In this document: one piece after another, positions 16,025 through 16,423 of the stretch
How the letters are laid out: each line of letters opens with the position of its first letter
Position numbering within the stretch: the stretch's first letter is position 1
Assembly: GCA_934133175.1 (NCBI GenBank)
Contig: CAKPAX010000029.1
Location: forward strand, 1-16,423
Length of the DNA: 16,423 bases
Reading direction: 5' to 3'
Origin: an uncultured Clostridia bacterium
GTDB taxonomy: Bacteria > Bacillota > Clostridia > TANB77 > CAG-508
Notes under the pieces: generated by a model
Seen by the model: only the letters and a program-made list of their open reading frames with translations
What the model was told of the DNA's origin: nothing
Databases searched by the model: none
Made by a program: the position numbers and the translations under genes

Positions 16025-16050
16025 ACTTATTTGGTAAAAAATGATAAAAT
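16022..16050 (+). promoter_or_regulatory. Strong promoter of rpsL (str operon)
   Basis: TTGACT (16022-16027) and TAAAAT (16045-16050) are separated by 17 bases. Expected transcription start is near 16057, giving a leader of about 68 bases. A strong own promoter fits the first gene of the ribosomal str operon. Confidence 0.75.
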
Positions 16051-16051
16051 G

Positions 16052-16108
16052 ATACCGTTATGGTAAATTGCACAAAGTATGCAATTCCGTAACGGTATAT
16101 TTATTTTT
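16052..16108 (+). promoter_or_regulatory. Structured rpsL leader: long hairpin followed by a U-rich stretch
   Basis: ATACCGTTATGG (16052-16063) pairs with CCGTAACGGTAT (16087-16098) over 12 positions with one G-U. Inside it AATTGCA (16066-16072) pairs with TGCAATT (16080-16086) around a 7-base loop. ATTTATTTTT follows, giving the look of an attenuator just before the ribosome binding site. The outermost bases lie at or before the expected start point, so part may act as DNA rather than RNA. I cannot match it to a named ribosomal-protein leader. Confidence 0.6.
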
Positions 16109-16124
16109 AGGAGGTGAAATTTAA

Positions 16125-16423
16125 GTGCCAACAATTAATCAATTAGTAAGAAAAGGAAGAAAAACAGGTGTTACAAAATCAAACTCACCAGCATTACAAC
16201 ATGGATTTAACTCAAAGAAAAATAGACCAACAAATGCTAAATCTCCACAAAAAAGAGGAGTTTGTACTGTAGTAAAAACAGTTACACCTAAAAAGCCAAA
16301 CTCAGCTTTAAGAAAAGTTGCCAGAGTTAGACTTTCTAATGGTTACGAAGTTACATCTTATATCCCAGGTATAGGACATAACTTACAAGAACACAGTGTT
16401 GTATTAATAAGAGGTGGTAGGGT
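16125..16423 (+). CDS. rpsL: 30S ribosomal protein S12, truncated by the window end
   Basis: The first 99 codons are present and unmistakable: MPTINQLVRKGRK, then TPKKPNSALRKVARVRLSNGYEV, then YIPGIGHNLQEHSVVLIRGGR. S12 is a decoding-centre protein of the small subunit. The loop PKKPNSALRK carries the wild-type lysine at the position linked to streptomycin resistance. The GTG start at 16125 follows AGGAGGTG (16109-16116) and gives the family N-terminus without extension. Its normal partners rpsG, fusA and tuf would lie beyond the window. Confidence 0.98.
   Translation, partial: MPTINQLVRKGRKTGVTKSNSPALQHGFNSKKNRPTNAKSPQKRGVCTVVKTVTPKKPNSALRKVARVRLSNGYEVTSYIPGIGHNLQEHSVVLIRGGR

Overview
The window is very A+T-rich, mostly with A/T-ending codons and strong AGGAGG-type ribosome binding sites. 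It carries a SCIFF (six cysteines in forty-five residues) peptide gene, which is nearly confined to Clostridia. The other genes are typical Firmicutes genes: comM-dprA-yraN, topA, trmFO and the start of the str operon with rpsL. The best reading is a chromosomal segment from a low-GC, probably uncultured member of Clostridia. I cannot name the genus. No tRNA, rRNA, CRISPR array, transposase or phage gene is visible.

Layout. 3-1340: 3' part of a DUF4173-type membrane protein. 1342-1640: a self-contained SCIFF transcription unit (promoter, 50-residue precursor, terminator) without its radical-SAM maturase. 1737-4657: comM, dprA and yraN, tightly packed on the + strand. 4773-5972 (-): a dGTPase-like HD phosphohydrolase, convergent with yraN and divergent from the next gene. 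6111-6860: a short-chain dehydrogenase. About 6992-7309: a small DUF6514-like protein. 7391-9499: topA, followed by a strong terminator. 9646-12700: a SNF2-family helicase followed directly by trmFO (12713-14074), whose stop codon lies in the loop of a terminator hairpin. 14222-15994: an unrecognised coiled-coil and acidic-repeat protein. 16125 to the end: rpsL (ribosomal protein S12), cut by the window end, behind a strong promoter and a structured leader.

The most unusual signal is a shared +1 frameshift. comM is split twice and the SNF2 gene once, and all three breaks are the same event: one extra C directly before a conserved GGA glycine codon. The reading is CCT-CGG-A at 2536 and 2744, and GGC-CGG-A at 12424. 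In my manual scan of about 5,000 codons these are the only in-frame CGG codons, while CGA, CGT and CGC are used normally as arginine. The proteins are otherwise intact and full length on both sides of each break. This suggests that CGG is an unassigned or hungry codon here and that ribosomes move +1 (or read CGGA as a quadruplet) to restore Gly. Three independent mutations or sequencing errors of identical form are less likely but cannot be excluded from one window.

Functionally, comM, dprA and yraN belong to DNA uptake and recombination. topA and the SNF2 protein act on DNA topology and remodelling. trmFO modifies tRNA and rpsL belongs to the ribosome. The window is therefore mostly housekeeping, with a peptide natural-product gene, a lineage-specific repeat protein and a possible unusual decoding rule added.
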